The notes: a model not told the origin generated them from the sequence alone. Positions 20,043 to 32,659 are shown, counted from the stretch's first letter. The stretch: 64,000 bases of DNA from Proteus alimentorum (GCF_002607735.1 NZ_NBVR01000044.1:53327-117326); one strand, 5' to 3'. Program-made: numbers and translations.

Positions 20043-21317
20043 ATGGCGTGGAATCAGCCCGGTAACAACGGACAAGACCGCGACCCGTGGGGTAACCGAA
20101 ACAGCGGCAATAATAATGGCGATGGCAACGGTAACTCCAACGGCAATCAAGGAGGTCGGAATCGTGGAGCATCAGATCTCGATGATATGTTCCGTAAACT
20201 GAGTGAAAAGCTTGGTGGTTTCGGCGGCAAAAAAGGTGGAAACTCCTCTTCTGGGCAAAATGGCGGTCCTCGTAGCAATGCTGGAAATCTTCTGATTTCT
20301 CTTGCATTAGGTGCGGTTGTCGTGGTTTGGGCTGCAAGTGGTTTTTATACCATCAAAGAGGCAGAACAAGGCGTAGTGACTCGTTTTGGTAAATTTTACC
20401 AAATCGTGGAACCTGGTCTGAACTGGAAACCGACTTTCATTGATGAAGTTCAGCCTGTTAACGTAAAAACTATCCGTGATTTAACCACGGGTGGCATGAT
20501 GTTAACGTCAGATGAAAATATGGTTCAAGTTGAGATAAACGTGCAGTATGTTGTCTCCGATCCAGAAACATTCCTATTTAACCTGACAACACCAATTAAC
20601 AGCTTAGGTCAGGCAACTGACAGTGCAGTACGTGGCGTTATTGGTCGTTCAGAAATGGAAAAAATTCTGACTTCTAACCGTTCAGAGATTCGTGACCAAA
20701 CGCGTCAAGAATTAGAAGAGACTATCCGTCCTTATAATATGGGTATCTCGATTGTGGACGTCAACTTCCAAGTTGCTCGCCCACCAGAAGCGGTAAAAGC
20801 GGCATTCGATGACGTAATCGCTGCGCGTGAAGAAGAACAAAAAACAATTCGTCAAGCGGAAGCTTATAAAAACGAAGTGTTACCGTTAGCAAAAGGTAAC
20901 GCACAACGTATGATTGAAGAAGCGACGGCTTATAAAACCAGTGTGGTGATGAAAGCAGAAGGTGAGGTCGCAAGCTTTGCTAAAATCTTACCTGAATATC
21001 GTGCTGCGCCTGAAATTACCCGCGAGCGTCTTTACATTGAAACGATGGAAAAAGTGTTATCCAAAACACGTAAAGTCATCGCTAATGATAAAGGTAATAG
21101 CATGTTAGTGTTGCCTTTAGAGCAAATGTTACGTCAGCAATCTCAATCTGCACCATCAAATACGTTTGAGGCGCCAGCTCGTGTAACGGCACCTGCTCCA
21201 ACTGCAAATCCAGCACCAGCACAAAAACCAGCAACAACGACTTATGGTAATGGTGGATATGGTAGTAATAATGGCGGTTATGGTCAGCCTTACGGCAACA
21301 ATCAAGGAGGACAATAA
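20043..21317 (+). CDS. hflK: FtsH protease modulator HflK
   Basis: A 424-residue inner-membrane band-7 (SPFH) protein that forms a cage with HflC around the FtsH protease, whose gene is also in this window at 61923. The Gly/Asn-rich cytoplasmic N-terminus (residues about 1-75) precedes one membrane helix (LLISLALGAVVVVWAASGFY) and the periplasmic SPFH domain. The C-terminus is Pro/Gly/Tyr rich (repeated YGxNNGGYG). It ends 2 bases before hflC. Confidence 0.96.
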   Translation: MAWNQPGNNGQDRDPWGNRNSGNNNGDGNGNSNGNQGGRNRGASDLDDMFRKLSEKLGGFGGKKGGNSSSGQNGGPRSNAGNLLISLALGAVVVVWAASGFYTIKEAEQGVVTRFGKFYQIVEPGLNWKPTFIDEVQPVNVKTIRDLTTGGMMLTSDENMVQVEINVQYVVSDPETFLFNLTTPINSLGQATDSAVRGVIGRSEMEKILTSNRSEIRDQTRQELEETIRPYNMGISIVDVNFQVARPPEAVKAAFDDVIAAREEEQKTIRQAEAYKNEVLPLAKGNAQRMIEEATAYKTSVVMKAEGEVASFAKILPEYRAAPEITRERLYIETMEKVLSKTRKVIANDKGNSMLVLPLEQMLRQQSQSAPSNTFEAPARVTAPAPTANPAPAQKPATTTYGNGGYGSNNGGYGQPYGNNQGGQ

Positions 21318-21319
21318 TC

Positions 21320-22324
21320 ATGCGTAAAGTTATCGCTGTTGTTGCAGTTATTATTTTAGCGTTGTTGTACTCTTCTGTGTTTGTCGTTCAACAGTATGAG
21401 CGTGGCATTATTTTACGCTTTGCAAAAGTTGTACGTGATGCTGAAAATAAACCTGTTGTTTATGAACCAGGTCTTCACTTTAAAATTCCATTTATTGAGA
21501 ATGTGAAAAAACTGGATGCGCGTATTCAAACTATGAATATCCAGCAAGACCGTTTCTTATCAGGCGAGAATAAAGACTTATTAGTCGATTCTTATCTGAA
21601 ATGGCGTATCAGTGATTTCAGTACTTACTATCTGGCAACAGGTGGTGGTAATACAACGCAAGCAGAAACATTGCTGCGTCGTAAATTCAGTGACCGTTTA
21701 CGTTCAGAGATTGGTCGTATGAGCGTAAATCAAATTATTACGGATTCTCGTGGTCGTTTAACCATTGATGTTCGTAATGCACTGAATGAAGGTACACCTT
21801 CTCGTGATTCAAGCGCTGCTGATGATGCAATCGCTATTGCTGCTAAAAAAGTGGCTGAAGAAACTAAAGGGCAAGCGCCTGCTATCAATATGAACAGTAT
21901 GGCAGCGTTAGGTATTGAAGTGATTGACGTACGAATCAAGCAAATCAACTTACCTATGGAAGTTTCTGAAGCGATTTATCAGCGTATGCGTGCAGAGCGT
22001 GAGGCCGTTGCTCGTCGTCACCGCTCACAAGGTCAAGAGCAAGCTGTGAAAATTCGTGCAGCTGCGGATAAGACTGTAACAGAGACTCTGGCTGAGTCTG
22101 AGCGTGAATCATTACGTCTTCGTGGTGAAGGTGATGCTCAAGCGACTAAACTGTTTGCGGATGCGTTCAACCAAGATCCAGACTTCTATGCCTTCATTCG
22201 TAGCTTACGTGCTTATGAGAAGAGCTTTAACCAAGATGGTAATGACGTCATGGTGTTAAGCCCAGATAGCGATTTCTTACGCTATATGAAAGCACCAACA
22301 AAAGCGCGAGCGATCGAAGAGTAA
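21320..22324 (+). CDS. hflC: FtsH protease modulator HflC
   Basis: A 334-residue band-7 partner of HflK. An N-terminal membrane anchor (VIAVVAVIILALLYSSVFVV) precedes the SPFH domain with QQYERGIILRFAKV. The helical stalk near residue 225 is charged (RMRAEREAVARRHRSQGQEQ). AAGGAGG lies just upstream of the ATG, inside the end of hflK. In E. coli yjeT follows; here only a terminator and non-coding DNA separate it from purA. Confidence 0.96.
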   Translation: MRKVIAVVAVIILALLYSSVFVVQQYERGIILRFAKVVRDAENKPVVYEPGLHFKIPFIENVKKLDARIQTMNIQQDRFLSGENKDLLVDSYLKWRISDFSTYYLATGGGNTTQAETLLRRKFSDRLRSEIGRMSVNQIITDSRGRLTIDVRNALNEGTPSRDSSAADDAIAIAAKKVAEETKGQAPAINMNSMAALGIEVIDVRIKQINLPMEVSEAIYQRMRAEREAVARRHRSQGQEQAVKIRAAADKTVTETLAESERESLRLRGEGDAQATKLFADAFNQDPDFYAFIRSLRAYEKSFNQDGNDVMVLSPDSDFLRYMKAPTKARAIEE

Positions 22325-22360
22325 TTTCCAAATGTATTAAACCATTTGAGTAAATAATAA

Positions 22361-22396
22361 AATCCTCCACCTTAAAAAAAGTGGGGGATTTTTTTT
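22361..22396 (+). terminator. Terminator after hflC
   Basis: AATCCTCCAC (22361-22370) pairs with GTGGGGGATT (22381-22390, one G-T pair), followed by eight T. It closes the tsaE-to-hflC transcript. Confidence 0.8.
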
Positions 22397-22506
22397 GATA
22401 TCAATAAGATAAAGTGAGTGATCAAGCTAGGAAATAAATAATTGTGTATAAAAAGATGAAAATTTACGCTTAATGGTTTCCAAAATGGTTTTAGCTGGGA
22501 TAGTAT

Positions 22507-22575
22507 AAAGTGAAAATTGCATTTCAAGATAAACCTTCGGCAATTCCGAAGCGTCTTCTTCGCCATTTTCACTTT
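22507..22575. other. Long inverted repeat with inner hairpin upstream of purA
   Basis: Within the 458-base gap between hflC and purA, AAAGTGAAAAT (22507-22517) is the exact complement of ATTTTCACTTT (22565-22575). Between them CTTCGG (22535-22540) pairs with CCGAAG (22546-22551). The RNA could fold into a branched stem, but no known family is recognised. A minus-strand open frame across this gap (22372-22707) has no homology I recognise and is probably not a gene. I found no convincing PurR box or promoter for purA here. Confidence 0.45.
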
Positions 22576-22749
22576 TATGTCACTCTGCTTCCTGTTTTTG
22601 CGATCAAAACTGTTGATAAAATTCACAATACGTTTGTAGTGCGGATTTTTCGGGCAAAAATATTGACAATGGCAAGATAATCTATTGCTTAAAAGCGGGG
22701 ATGACATAATTAGATAAAATCTACTGTAACTCTTGAATTGAGATGGTAG

Positions 22750-24081
<1,332 letters not shown>

Positions 24082-24105
24082 TCTGCATTAAATTGGTTTG
24101 ATGTG

Positions 24106-24140
24106 AAAATCGTCCCTGAAAATGACAGGGGCGATTTTTT
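24106..24140 (+). terminator. Terminator after purA
   Basis: AAAATCGTCCCTG (24106-24118) pairs with CAGGGGCGATTTT (24126-24138, one G-T pair) and runs into T. Confidence 0.85.
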
Positions 24141-24284
24141 CGTATCTATTTGTTGGTTAAATTGAGATAGAAATACGCGTTACACACATAAGATAAGACA
24201 GCTTTACACTCGGTTTTGCTTCTGTTTTATCAGTAACGAGTAAAAAACGATAAGACAATGTTATTGTTGTAATACCAAAAATAG

Positions 24285-24325
24285 AAAAGCGATCTGTTGA
24301 AAATCGACAGTATCGCTTTTTCTTT
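24285..24325 (+). terminator. Second terminator-like hairpin in the purA-nsrR gap
   Basis: AAAAGCGAT-CTGT (24285-24297) pairs with ACAG-ATCGCTTTT (24307-24320, one bulged T) and is followed by T-rich sequence. It lies 145 bases beyond the purA terminator with no gene before it, so it may end a small RNA from the 24150-24325 stretch. I see no clear promoter. The rest of the 428-base gap is AT-rich and without a gene. Confidence 0.55.
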
Positions 24326-24509
24326 GCCTATGATGTCGCTATTATTTTGCTAATGGTCAAGTGAGAGATGGAAATAACTCACTTTTGAGCATATCTTTGC
24401 TAAATGTCCAAAAATTAAACATAATATTGCTTAATAAAATGATATTCTCATTAATAATTACTTATCCCTTAACGACTTTAATAGGGAAAACCACTTTTCA
24501 GAGGTCATT

Positions 24510-24938
24510 GTGCAATTAACCAGTTTTACAGATTATGGATTGCGAGCATTGATATATATGGCTTCATTGCCAGAAGGCAAAATGACGAGTATCACGGAAG
24601 TGACACAAGTCTATGGCGTCTCACGTAATCATATGGTGAAAATTATCAATCAACTTAGCCATTTAGGTTTTGTTGAGGCTATTCGCGGTAAAAATGGAGG
24701 GATCCGTTTAGGCAAGCCTGCAACAGATATCATTGTGGGTGAGGTTGTTCGTGCTTTAGAGCCACTTTCATTAGTAAACTGTAGTGCTGAGTTTTGCCAC
24801 ATTACCCCAGCTTGTCGGCTGAAACTGGTGTTAAATCAGGCAATTGAGCAGTTTTTGAAAGAGTTAGACCGTCACACACTCGCAGAGCTAGTTGAAAATA
24901 ATAGCTCCTTATATAAATTGTTATTAGAAGATGTTTGA
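24510..24938 (+). CDS. nsrR: Nitric oxide-sensing repressor NsrR
   Basis: A 142-residue Rrf2-family regulator. The N-terminal winged helix contains the [15 protein letters not shown] recognition segment. Cysteines C91, C96 and C102 ([12 protein letters not shown]) bind the iron-sulfur cluster that reacts with NO, releasing repression of NO-detoxification genes. The start is GTG at 24510 with AGAGG upstream. Length matches E. coli (141). It precedes rnr as in E. coli; the NsrR target ytfE, adjacent to cysQ in E. coli, is absent at that place here. Confidence 0.95.
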   Translation: MQLTSFTDYGLRALIYMASLPEGKMTSITEVTQVYGVSRNHMVKIINQLSHLGFVEAIRGKNGGIRLGKPATDIIVGEVVRALEPLSLVNCSAEFCHITPACRLKLVLNQAIEQFLKELDRHTLAELVENNSSLYKLLLEDV

Positions 24939-24977
24939 GTCTACTATTTCATCAAATCTGATAGCTTGGAGGTCATA

Positions 24978-27467
24978 ATGTCAAAAGATCCTTTTCAGGA
25001 TAGAGAAGCAGAAAAATACGCCTCTCCAATTGCTAGTCGTGAATATATTTTAGAAGAAATGAAAAAGCGCACGGCACCCATGAGCCGTGAAGATTTAGCA
25101 CAGGCGTTAAAAATTTCAGGTGAAGAAGACTTAGAAGCGTTACGTCGCCGCTTAAGAGCGATGGAGCGTGATGGTCAATTAGTTTTTACCCGTCGCCAGT
25201 GCTACGCATTACCTGAACGCCTTGATTTGTGGAAAGGCAAGGTAATTGGTCACCGCGATGGTTATGGTTTTTTACGTGCAGAAGGTCAAAAAGATGACCT
25301 CTATCTTTCACAAGATGAAATGAAAAAAACGATGCATGGCGATGTGATCCTTGCTCAACCTTTAGGTATGGATAGAAAAGGTCGCCGTGAAGGTCGTGTG
25401 GTTCGTGTTATTGAACCTCGCAATAACCAAATTGTAGGTCGCTATTTTATTGAGTCAGGTATGGGATTTGTTGTCCCTGATGATAGCCGTTTAAGCTTTG
25501 ATATTCTTATTCCTAAAGAAGATATCATGGGTGCACGAATGGGTAATGTGGTTGTTGTTGAAATCACAACAAGACCAACGCGTCGCACTCAAGCCGTAGG
25601 CCGTATTATCGAGATTTTAGGTGAAACTATGGGAACGGGTATTGCGGTAGAAATCGCATTACGTACTCATGAGATCCCTTATACATGGCCGGCAAAAGTT
25701 ACAAAAGAAGTGGCTGATTTAAAAGAAGAAGTGCCTGAGTCTGCTAAAGAAGGACGTGTTGATTTACGTGACTTACCTTTAATTACTATTGACGGTGAAG
25801 ACGCGCGAGATTTTGATGACGCCGTTTATTGCCAACGTAAAAAAGGGGGCGGCTGGCGTTTATGGGTTGCGATTGCCGATGTGAGCTATTATGTACGCCC
25901 ACAAACAGCATTAGATACAGAAGCACGTAGCCGAGGAAACTCTGTTTATTTCCCTTCTCAAGTCGTGCCAATGTTGCCAGAAGTTCTCTCCAATGGATTG
26001 TGTTCATTAAACCCACAAGTTGACCGTTTATGTATGGTCTGTGAGATGACGGTTTCTGAGCAAGGGCGTCTTTCTTCTTATAGATTCTATGAAGCGGTGA
26101 TGAGTTCTCATGCTCGAATGACCTACACCAAAGTGTGGAAAATCATTCAAGGTGATGAAGAACTGCGTGAACACTATAAGCCTATTGTTAAAGATATTGA
26201 GCATCTGTATGAGTTATACCAAGCGTTAGATAAAGCACGAGAACAACGTGGTGCGATTGGTTTTGAATCAGAAGAAGCGAAGTTTATCTTTAATGCAGAA
26301 CGCCGTATTGAGCGCATTGAGCCTGTTATTCGTAATGATGCACACAAATTGATTGAAGAGTGCATGATCCTTGCTAATATCGCAGCCGCTCGTTTTGTTG
26401 AGAAAAACGAAGAACCTGCACTTTATCGTATTCATGATAAACCTAAAGAAGAGAGCGTTCTGAATCTACGCTCTGTCTTTAATGAATTAGGCTTAACGTT
26501 GCCAGGAGGCTTAACACCAGAGCCAGCAGATTACGCGCGTGTCATGAAAGAGGTTGAAGACAGACCTGATCGTGAAATGCTACAAACCATGATTTTGCGC
26601 TCAATGAAACAGGCAATTTATGATCCTGAAAATCGTGGGCACTTTGGTTTAGCATTAAAATCTTATGCGCACTTTACCTCACCTATTCGTCGTTATCCTG
26701 ACTTGGCTTTGCATCGCGCTATTAAATATCAAATTGCGAAACAAGAAGGTCACGGTTCACAACGTTGGACACCAACGGGTGGCTACCATAGTGATATGGA
26801 CACCATGTTGCAATTAGGCGAGCACTGCTCTTTAACCGAGCGCCGTGCTGATGAAGCAACACGAGATGTGGCTGATTGGCTGAAATGTGACTTTATGCTG
26901 GATCAAATAGGTCAACAATTTACAGGGATTATTACCAGCGTAACGGGCTTTGGTTTCTTTGTTCGCTTAAATGATCTGTTTATTGATGGCTTGGTGCATG
27001 TTTCTACATTAAATAATGATTACTATCAGTATGATAATGTCGGACAGCGTTTAATTGGTGAGTCTTCAGGACAAGTTTATCGCCTTGGTGATGAAGTTGA
27101 AGTGAAAGTAGAAGCGGTCAGTATGGACGAGCGTACTATCGACTTCTCCTTAATTTCAACAACACGCACTGCGCGTAATCCGGGTAAAACGGCTCGTGTT
27201 CGTGGATTGAAAGGCGAAAAAGACAAGAAAAACGCAAGTTCAAGTAAGTCTCGCCGTCGTGATGCCAGCAAAGATAAAAACTTTGAGCCAGACAGTGCCT
27301 TTAAAAAAGGAAAATCAGGCCGAGGCAAGGCGAGCAAAGACAAAGCCGTAAAAGACCAAGTTGCGAAAGACAAAGCAAGTAGCAAACGTAAGAAAGCATC
27401 ATCACAAACCAAAAAGATAGAGGCAAAACTTAAAGCTAAACGCGCAGCTAAACGCGATAATGCATAA
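24978..27467 (+). CDS. rnr: Ribonuclease R
   Basis: An 829-residue processive 3'-5' exoribonuclease able to degrade structured RNA. A helix-turn-helix and cold-shock domains occupy about residues 1-230. The RNB catalytic domain follows, with [12 protein letters not shown] supplying metal-binding Asp residues, then an S1 domain ([23 protein letters not shown]). The tail is rich in Lys, Arg, Ala and Ser and somewhat longer than in E. coli (813 residues in total). I chose ATG 24978, with GGAGG 7-8 bases upstream; the protein then starts [15 protein letters not shown] as in E. coli. Confidence 0.97.
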   Translation: MSKDPFQDREAEKYASPIASREYILEEMKKRTAPMSREDLAQALKISGEEDLEALRRRLRAMERDGQLVFTRRQCYALPERLDLWKGKVIGHRDGYGFLRAEGQKDDLYLSQDEMKKTMHGDVILAQPLGMDRKGRREGRVVRVIEPRNNQIVGRYFIESGMGFVVPDDSRLSFDILIPKEDIMGARMGNVVVVEITTRPTRRTQAVGRIIEILGETMGTGIAVEIALRTHEIPYTWPAKVTKEVADLKEEVPESAKEGRVDLRDLPLITIDGEDARDFDDAVYCQRKKGGGWRLWVAIADVSYYVRPQTALDTEARSRGNSVYFPSQVVPMLPEVLSNGLCSLNPQVDRLCMVCEMTVSEQGRLSSYRFYEAVMSSHARMTYTKVWKIIQGDEELREHYKPIVKDIEHLYELYQALDKAREQRGAIGFESEEAKFIFNAERRIERIEPVIRNDAHKLIEECMILANIAAARFVEKNEEPALYRIHDKPKEESVLNLRSVFNELGLTLPGGLTPEPADYARVMKEVEDRPDREMLQTMILRSMKQAIYDPENRGHFGLALKSYAHFTSPIRRYPDLALHRAIKYQIAKQEGHGSQRWTPTGGYHSDMDTMLQLGEHCSLTERRADEATRDVADWLKCDFMLDQIGQQFTGIITSVTGFGFFVRLNDLFIDGLVHVSTLNNDYYQYDNVGQRLIGESSGQVYRLGDEVEVKVEAVSMDERTIDFSLISTTRTARNPGKTARVRGLKGEKDKKNASSSKSRRRDASKDKNFEPDSAFKKGKSGRGKASKDKAVKDQVAKDKASSKRKKASSQTKKIEAKLKAKRAAKRDNA

Positions 27468-27493
27468 AGTTTCGTTCTTCTGGTTCTTTATTT

Positions 27494-27520
27494 AAAAGGC
27501 GGAGACTCCGCCTTTTATCT
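27494..27520 (+). terminator. Hairpin terminator between rnr and rlmB
   Basis: AAAAGGCGGA (27494-27503) pairs exactly with TCCGCCTTTT (27507-27516) around a 3-nt loop, ending in T. Confidence 0.7.
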
Positions 27521-27558
27521 GTTTTGTGCCTTTTATTTTTTAATGAGTAAGCACCGCT

Positions 27559-28302
27559 ATGAGCGAAGAAATTATTTATGGTATTCACGCAGTAACCGCA
27601 TTACTTGAGCGTGATCCTGCACGTTTTAAAGAAGTTTATGTATTAAAAGGGCGTGAAGATCGCCGTTTAACACCTGTTATTCATGAACTAGAAGCGCAAG
27701 GTATTCTGGTTCAAGTGGCTAATCGCCAATGGTTAGATAGCCAAACAGAGGGTGCTGTTCACCAAGGTATTATTGCTAAAGTAAAACCAGGTCGTCAGTA
27801 TCAAGAACAAGATTTACCAGACTTGTTAGCTAAAGTCGGTACACCTTTCTTATTAGTGCTAGATGGCGTTACTGATCCTCATAATTTAGGGGCTTGTTTA
27901 CGTAGTGCAGATGCAGCGGGTGTGCATGCTGTTATCGTTCCGAAAGATCGCTCTGCACAATTAAATGCAACAGCCAAAAAAGTAGCTTGTGGTGCAGCAG
28001 AAAGTGTTCCTTTAATTAAAGTGACTAACCTTGCGCGTACATTACGTTTCCTGCAAGAAGAGAACGTTTGGATTGTCGGCACAGCAGGCGAAGCAGATCA
28101 TACTTTATATCAAAGTAAGCTCACTGGCCCAATGGCATTAGTGATGGGCGCTGAAGGTGAAGGTATGCGTCGTTTAACTCGAGAGCATTGTGATGAGCTG
28201 ATTAGTATCCCAATGGCGGGTACCGTGTCTTCACTCAACGTTTCTGTGGCAACTGGCGTTTGCTTATTTGAAGCGATGCGCCAGCGTATTATTGTGAAAT
28301 AA
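27559..28302 (+). CDS. rlmB: 23S rRNA (guanosine-2'-O-)-methyltransferase RlmB
   Basis: A 247-residue SPOUT methyltransferase modifying G2251 in the 23S rRNA P-loop. The N-terminal substrate-binding domain (residues about 1-75) is followed by the knotted catalytic domain. Its motifs are [21 protein letters not shown] (near residue 100), [10 protein letters not shown] and [18 protein letters not shown]. It follows rnr as in E. coli. The gap of about 55 bases to the rpsF promoter has no terminator that I can see. Confidence 0.96.
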   Translation: MSEEIIYGIHAVTALLERDPARFKEVYVLKGREDRRLTPVIHELEAQGILVQVANRQWLDSQTEGAVHQGIIAKVKPGRQYQEQDLPDLLAKVGTPFLLVLDGVTDPHNLGACLRSADAAGVHAVIVPKDRSAQLNATAKKVACGAAESVPLIKVTNLARTLRFLQEENVWIVGTAGEADHTLYQSKLTGPMALVMGAEGEGMRRLTREHCDELISIPMAGTVSSLNVSVATGVCLFEAMRQRIIVK

Positions 28303-28333
28303 TTGCTGAGTTTATTTTATTCTCCATACTCCC

Positions 28334-28362
28334 TTGAGTTTTATTGACTGCGGGGGTATAGT
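28334..28362 (+). promoter_or_regulatory. Promoter of the rpsF operon
   Basis: TTGAGT (28334-28339), a 17-nt spacer and TATAGT (28357-28362), followed by the GC-rich discriminator TACGCG, typical of ribosomal protein promoters that respond to ppGpp. Confidence 0.7.
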
Positions 28363-28396
28363 TACGCGTCAATTTTTTCAGTCACAACTTAAACAA

Positions 28397-28864
<468 letters not shown>

Positions 28865-28872
28865 TTAGTGCT

Positions 28873-29425
<553 letters not shown>

Positions 29426-29465
29426 TAGGTATATAGTCCATTAATGACTTGTAGAGGATAAGGTA

Positions 29466-29915
29466 ATGCAAATTATTCTGCTTGATAAAGTAGCGAATCT
29501 GGGTAGCCTGGGTGATCAGGTTAACGTAAAATCGGGCTATGCTCGTAACTATTTAATCCCACAGGGTAAAGCTGTTTCTGCGACTAAGAAAAACATCGAG
29601 TTTTTCGAAGCGCGTCGTGCTGAGTTAGAAGCTAAATTAGCTGAAACTTTAGCAGCAGCTGAAGCTCGTGCAGCGAAGATCAATGCACTGGGTTCTGTCA
29701 CTATCAGCTCTAAAGCGGGTGACGAAGGTAAACTGTTTGGTTCAATCGGTACTCGTGACATCGCTGATGCAGTAACTGCAGCTGGCGTTGAAATGTGTAA
29801 GAGCGAAGTTCGCCTGCCAAATGGCGTTCTGCGTACTACTGGTGACCACGAAGTTCACTTCCAAGTTCACAGTGACGTATTCGCTGAACTGAATGTTATC
29901 ATCGTTGCTGAATAA
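29466..29915 (+). CDS. rplI: 50S ribosomal protein bL9
   Basis: A 149-residue protein with the N-terminal rRNA-binding domain ([32 protein letters not shown]), a long connecting helix (about residues 40-75, Ala/Glu rich) and a C-terminal domain. bL9 helps keep frame during translation. Length equals E. coli. Last gene of the operon, followed by a strong terminator. Confidence 0.98.
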   Translation: MQIILLDKVANLGSLGDQVNVKSGYARNYLIPQGKAVSATKKNIEFFEARRAELEAKLAETLAAAEARAAKINALGSVTISSKAGDEGKLFGSIGTRDIADAVTAAGVEMCKSEVRLPNGVLRTTGDHEVHFQVHSDVFAELNVIIVAE

Positions 29916-29947
29916 TCTTTGATTAAACAGTGAATGTTGATAAAGAA

Positions 29948-29975
29948 AAACGCCAGCTTAGCTGGCGTTTTTTTT
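29948..29975. terminator. Bidirectional terminator between rplI and ytfB
   Basis: AAACGCCAGC (29948-29957) and GCTGGCGTTT (29961-29970) form a perfect stem with a 3-nt loop, an A-run on the left and a T-run on the right, so it can serve rplI (+) and ytfB (-). Confidence 0.88.
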
Positions 29976-30007
29976 GGGATAAATAAATGTTCTTCTTACT
30001 ATTCTTA

Positions 30008-30667
30008 CTATGGTGTACGGTAATAGCTTCCATCACTCAAACGAGTGTAAGTGATAACGGTACCGGCGCTATTTGTCACTTCTAGCATACTGATATCACC
30101 TTGAGGATTACGCTGTAAACGAATAGTTTGCCCTGAGCGTAATTGACTTAATGATTTTTGTTGGCCTTCTGATTTCGCCATAGAAAATGCATCATTGACA
30201 GGAAGCTGATTGTCTCTAAAAAGTTGCGCTAAGGTTTGCCCCTCTTTGATGGTATAAGTTTGCCATGTTTGCGCTGGGGTTGATTGTGTGTTTTGTGGCG
30301 GTGTTGTTTGAGCAATATTTCCTTCAGGATCATTTGCCGTTGGATCCTCTATTGATGGAGAAACCGCGGGATCGGCATTTAAACTATCTTGTGCTTGAGG
30401 GATCGCTGTTTGAGATGTCAGATCATTTGTAGATGCGATTGGGACAGGAAGATCATGCGTTGATGATGACGGTTGAGGTGGCTCACTCGTGTTTTCACTT
30501 GTCGGCCAAAAAAACACGACCAATAAAGCAATAGCAATAACCAGTATTGCTCGACGATGTAAACCAGGGAATTTGCCCATATTCACCTCATTATTGATCT
30601 GTGAATCAGTATTATGAATTGCTGTAACATCTTTTTTATTTCTTGTAGCCATACTAGCACGAACCAT
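30008..30667 (-). CDS. ytfB: OapA-family, LysM-like cell division protein YtfB
   Basis: A 219-residue membrane-anchored protein. The cytoplasmic N-terminal part contains the OapA_N-like segment FPGLHRRAILVIAIALLVVFFW (residues about 33-54), which ends in the single membrane helix. A Pro/Ser/Thr/Gln-rich periplasmic linker leads to a LysM-like domain (TWQTYTIKEGQTLAQLFRDNQL and the rest to the C-terminus) expected to bind peptidoglycan. E. coli YtfB has the same plan and place, and has been linked to cell division. AGGA lies close before the ATG; an internal ATG six codons in (30652) is also possible. Confidence 0.85.
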   Translation of the reverse strand: MVRASMATRNKKDVTAIHNTDSQINNEVNMGKFPGLHRRAILVIAIALLVVFFWPTSENTSEPPQPSSSTHDLPVPIASTNDLTSQTAIPQAQDSLNADPAVSPSIEDPTANDPEGNIAQTTPPQNTQSTPAQTWQTYTIKEGQTLAQLFRDNQLPVNDAFSMAKSEGQQKSLSQLRSGQTIRLQRNPQGDISMLEVTNSAGTVITYTRLSDGSYYRTP

Positions 30668-30720
30668 GATCCTAACCTGCTCCCTGAATTCTTTTCAGAA
30701 TTATCTATTCGCTCTAACCG

Positions 30721-32412
30721 TTAATGTTCTTTATTCCCTTGATGGTTAACTAAAAATAGTTTCATACGTTGATACGCATTTTTATCAGTTTCTATGGTTA
30801 AAGCCTGCGTTAATTCACTATAAAGATCATGAGGCAATAATGTGTCAGGCCATGTTGAAAGCACATTCAGCGCCATATTTCTATCGCGCAATGTCGGACT
30901 GCGTAATTGCCTTTTGATAAGTGACCAGCCGATACCAGGAAAACCACCAAGATCTTGCATAATATATTCAACGGCATGATGAGGCTGATATTCAGAGTAG
31001 GTAGCTATTAATGGATCACCTGTGCTATCGAATGCTGTTAATTCAATTTGTTGTTCTGCAAGTTTAACTACTCTTTCTATTTTGTGAGAAGCATCTGTTT
31101 GCATTAATTGGTACCACCAATCCGCATTGGGATTATCTTTTTGGAGTGAAAAGAGCAATTCCCAAATATCAAGGCGAAGAGATTTAGCGACAAGGCTTGC
31201 TTGGTAATTTTTTGAGCGAGAAGGGTTTTGTAATGCCTCGATAATGAGTGTCGACCATTCTGGTTTTTGGATAATATTTTGCGAAGCAGAGATAATTTGT
31301 TGTTGGCAATGATCATTCCAGCCGAGAGACTCGAGTAATAACCAATCTTCACCACTATTTTGCACAAAGTCGGCGATTTCACAGACGCAATAAAGGAGTT
31401 TTAATTCTTTTGGTGGCAAAATATCGACTTGTGAAATAAAAACATTGCACGCTTGGGGACCCTCTACATAATCATAGATATCTTTTGCGGGGCCTCCATT
31501 AAGCAGTGCGTGTAAAAGATCACTACAGCCAAGCAATAGCTCATTATCTAAAGGATGTGTGTTCAACATCTCTAATAATGCCCCTTTCGTGACACAGTCA
31601 TAGGCCACATATTCTGTCATCACATTATTTTTATACCCTTCAGTCAGCAACCAATAGCGATTATTAACAGACAGTGTTGAAGGTAGATGTTCGATAAATT
31701 GGATACGTCCCCAACCTTTAGTTCGTTGACCAAGGGAATATAAAAAAGGCTCAAAATCTTCACAAGAAAGGCGTTGTTTTAGCGAACGAATAGCATAAAG
31801 TGTAAATTCAGGATGAAGAGCAAACAATAAAAGTAAACGTTGAGAAGGACTATCGTTGAACGATCCTAATAGCCCTAAGGCGATTTTTATCGGATTCTTA
31901 TCAGGACTTAGCTTTAAGATCCATAAAATGAATTGAAAATAGCTCTCATGATTAATCAGCGTTTCATCTTGTTCTATTTTATCTATTAGATATGAAAGAT
32001 AGGTAATAGGGGCGAGTTTGTCTTGGCAAGTCATTGAATAAAAAGAATCGATATGATCTTTATCAGGTAAAAGCACGACATGCTTTATTGCATGATAGAG
32101 TGATAATGCAAATTCTTCACATACTTTTTGAGAAGGTTTCTGTTCAATCGCTCGACCTATTCGTTGGTGCAAAATAATACCTTCGCGAGCACCTGCTGAC
32201 CAACTAAAAGGTATTGAATCATCAGGTTTTATTTTTAAGTGAGTGTCTGATAAGAGATTTAATTCATCAGGCAAAGGTGTATCACCTATTTCATAAGGTA
32301 CTAATTGTGAAAAAATTGAAGGAGCAGCAAAAGGACAAACGTTAGGAAAGTCTATTTTGAGGTCGATAGACAGAGGTGACTTACTGAAAAGCTTATCGCG
32401 CCAATTAGCCAT
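30721..32412 (-). CDS. Protein of unknown function, helical, 563 residues
   Basis: I do not recognise the family. The frame is long and well supported: ATG at 32412 with AGGA upstream and base composition like its neighbours. There is no signal peptide or membrane segment, so it is probably cytoplasmic. Much of it looks alpha-helical, with repeated Leu-rich amphipathic stretches (for example LRSPTLRDRNMALNVLSTWP near the C-terminus), suggesting a HEAT-like solenoid; several Trp-containing motifs recur. An N-terminal segment, FPNVCPFAAPSIFSQLVPYE, may be a short conserved motif. It is divergent from the Zur-box operon and upstream of ytfB in the same direction. Confidence 0.75.
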   Translation of the reverse strand: MANWRDKLFSKSPLSIDLKIDFPNVCPFAAPSIFSQLVPYEIGDTPLPDELNLLSDTHLKIKPDDSIPFSWSAGAREGIILHQRIGRAIEQKPSQKVCEEFALSLYHAIKHVVLLPDKDHIDSFYSMTCQDKLAPITYLSYLIDKIEQDETLINHESYFQFILWILKLSPDKNPIKIALGLLGSFNDSPSQRLLLLFALHPEFTLYAIRSLKQRLSCEDFEPFLYSLGQRTKGWGRIQFIEHLPSTLSVNNRYWLLTEGYKNNVMTEYVAYDCVTKGALLEMLNTHPLDNELLLGCSDLLHALLNGGPAKDIYDYVEGPQACNVFISQVDILPPKELKLLYCVCEIADFVQNSGEDWLLLESLGWNDHCQQQIISASQNIIQKPEWSTLIIEALQNPSRSKNYQASLVAKSLRLDIWELLFSLQKDNPNADWWYQLMQTDASHKIERVVKLAEQQIELTAFDSTGDPLIATYSEYQPHHAVEYIMQDLGGFPGIGWSLIKRQLRSPTLRDRNMALNVLSTWPDTLLPHDLYSELTQALTIETDKNAYQRMKLFLVNHQGNKEH

Positions 32413-32618
32413 AATAGATCCTATTTTTGCCGTCTTAGTTTTGCCACCTTAGTATAACTTTAGCGGAAAATAGGAACACTGAATAAAAAAAAACAGAAAA
32501 TCCACTTATATCACTTAAAAAAATCCTCGCCCAAAACATACCTCTTTCTTGAGATAGAAAAACAAATCAAAAAAAACTGGTCAATAAAATTAAAAAACGG
32601 TACATTATCGCAATTCAT

Positions 32619-32639
32619 AATTGTTATATTATAACATTA
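32619..32639 (+). promoter_or_regulatory. Zur operator upstream of rpmE2-rpmJ2-zinT
   Basis: TGTTATA-T-TATAACA (32622-32636) is a perfect 7+1+7 palindrome matching the core of the enterobacterial Zur consensus (GTTATANTATAAC). It ends 24 bases before the rpmE2 ATG, within promoter distance. Zn-loaded Zur would repress all three downstream genes. Confidence 0.85.
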
Positions 32640-32659
32640 CAGTTAAAGTGAGGTTTATT

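Noticed and set aside
22372..22707. Minus-strand 111-codon frame upstream of purA
   Set aside because: No ribosome site, no recognisable family, low-complexity composition, and it covers the hflC terminator and the inverted repeat.
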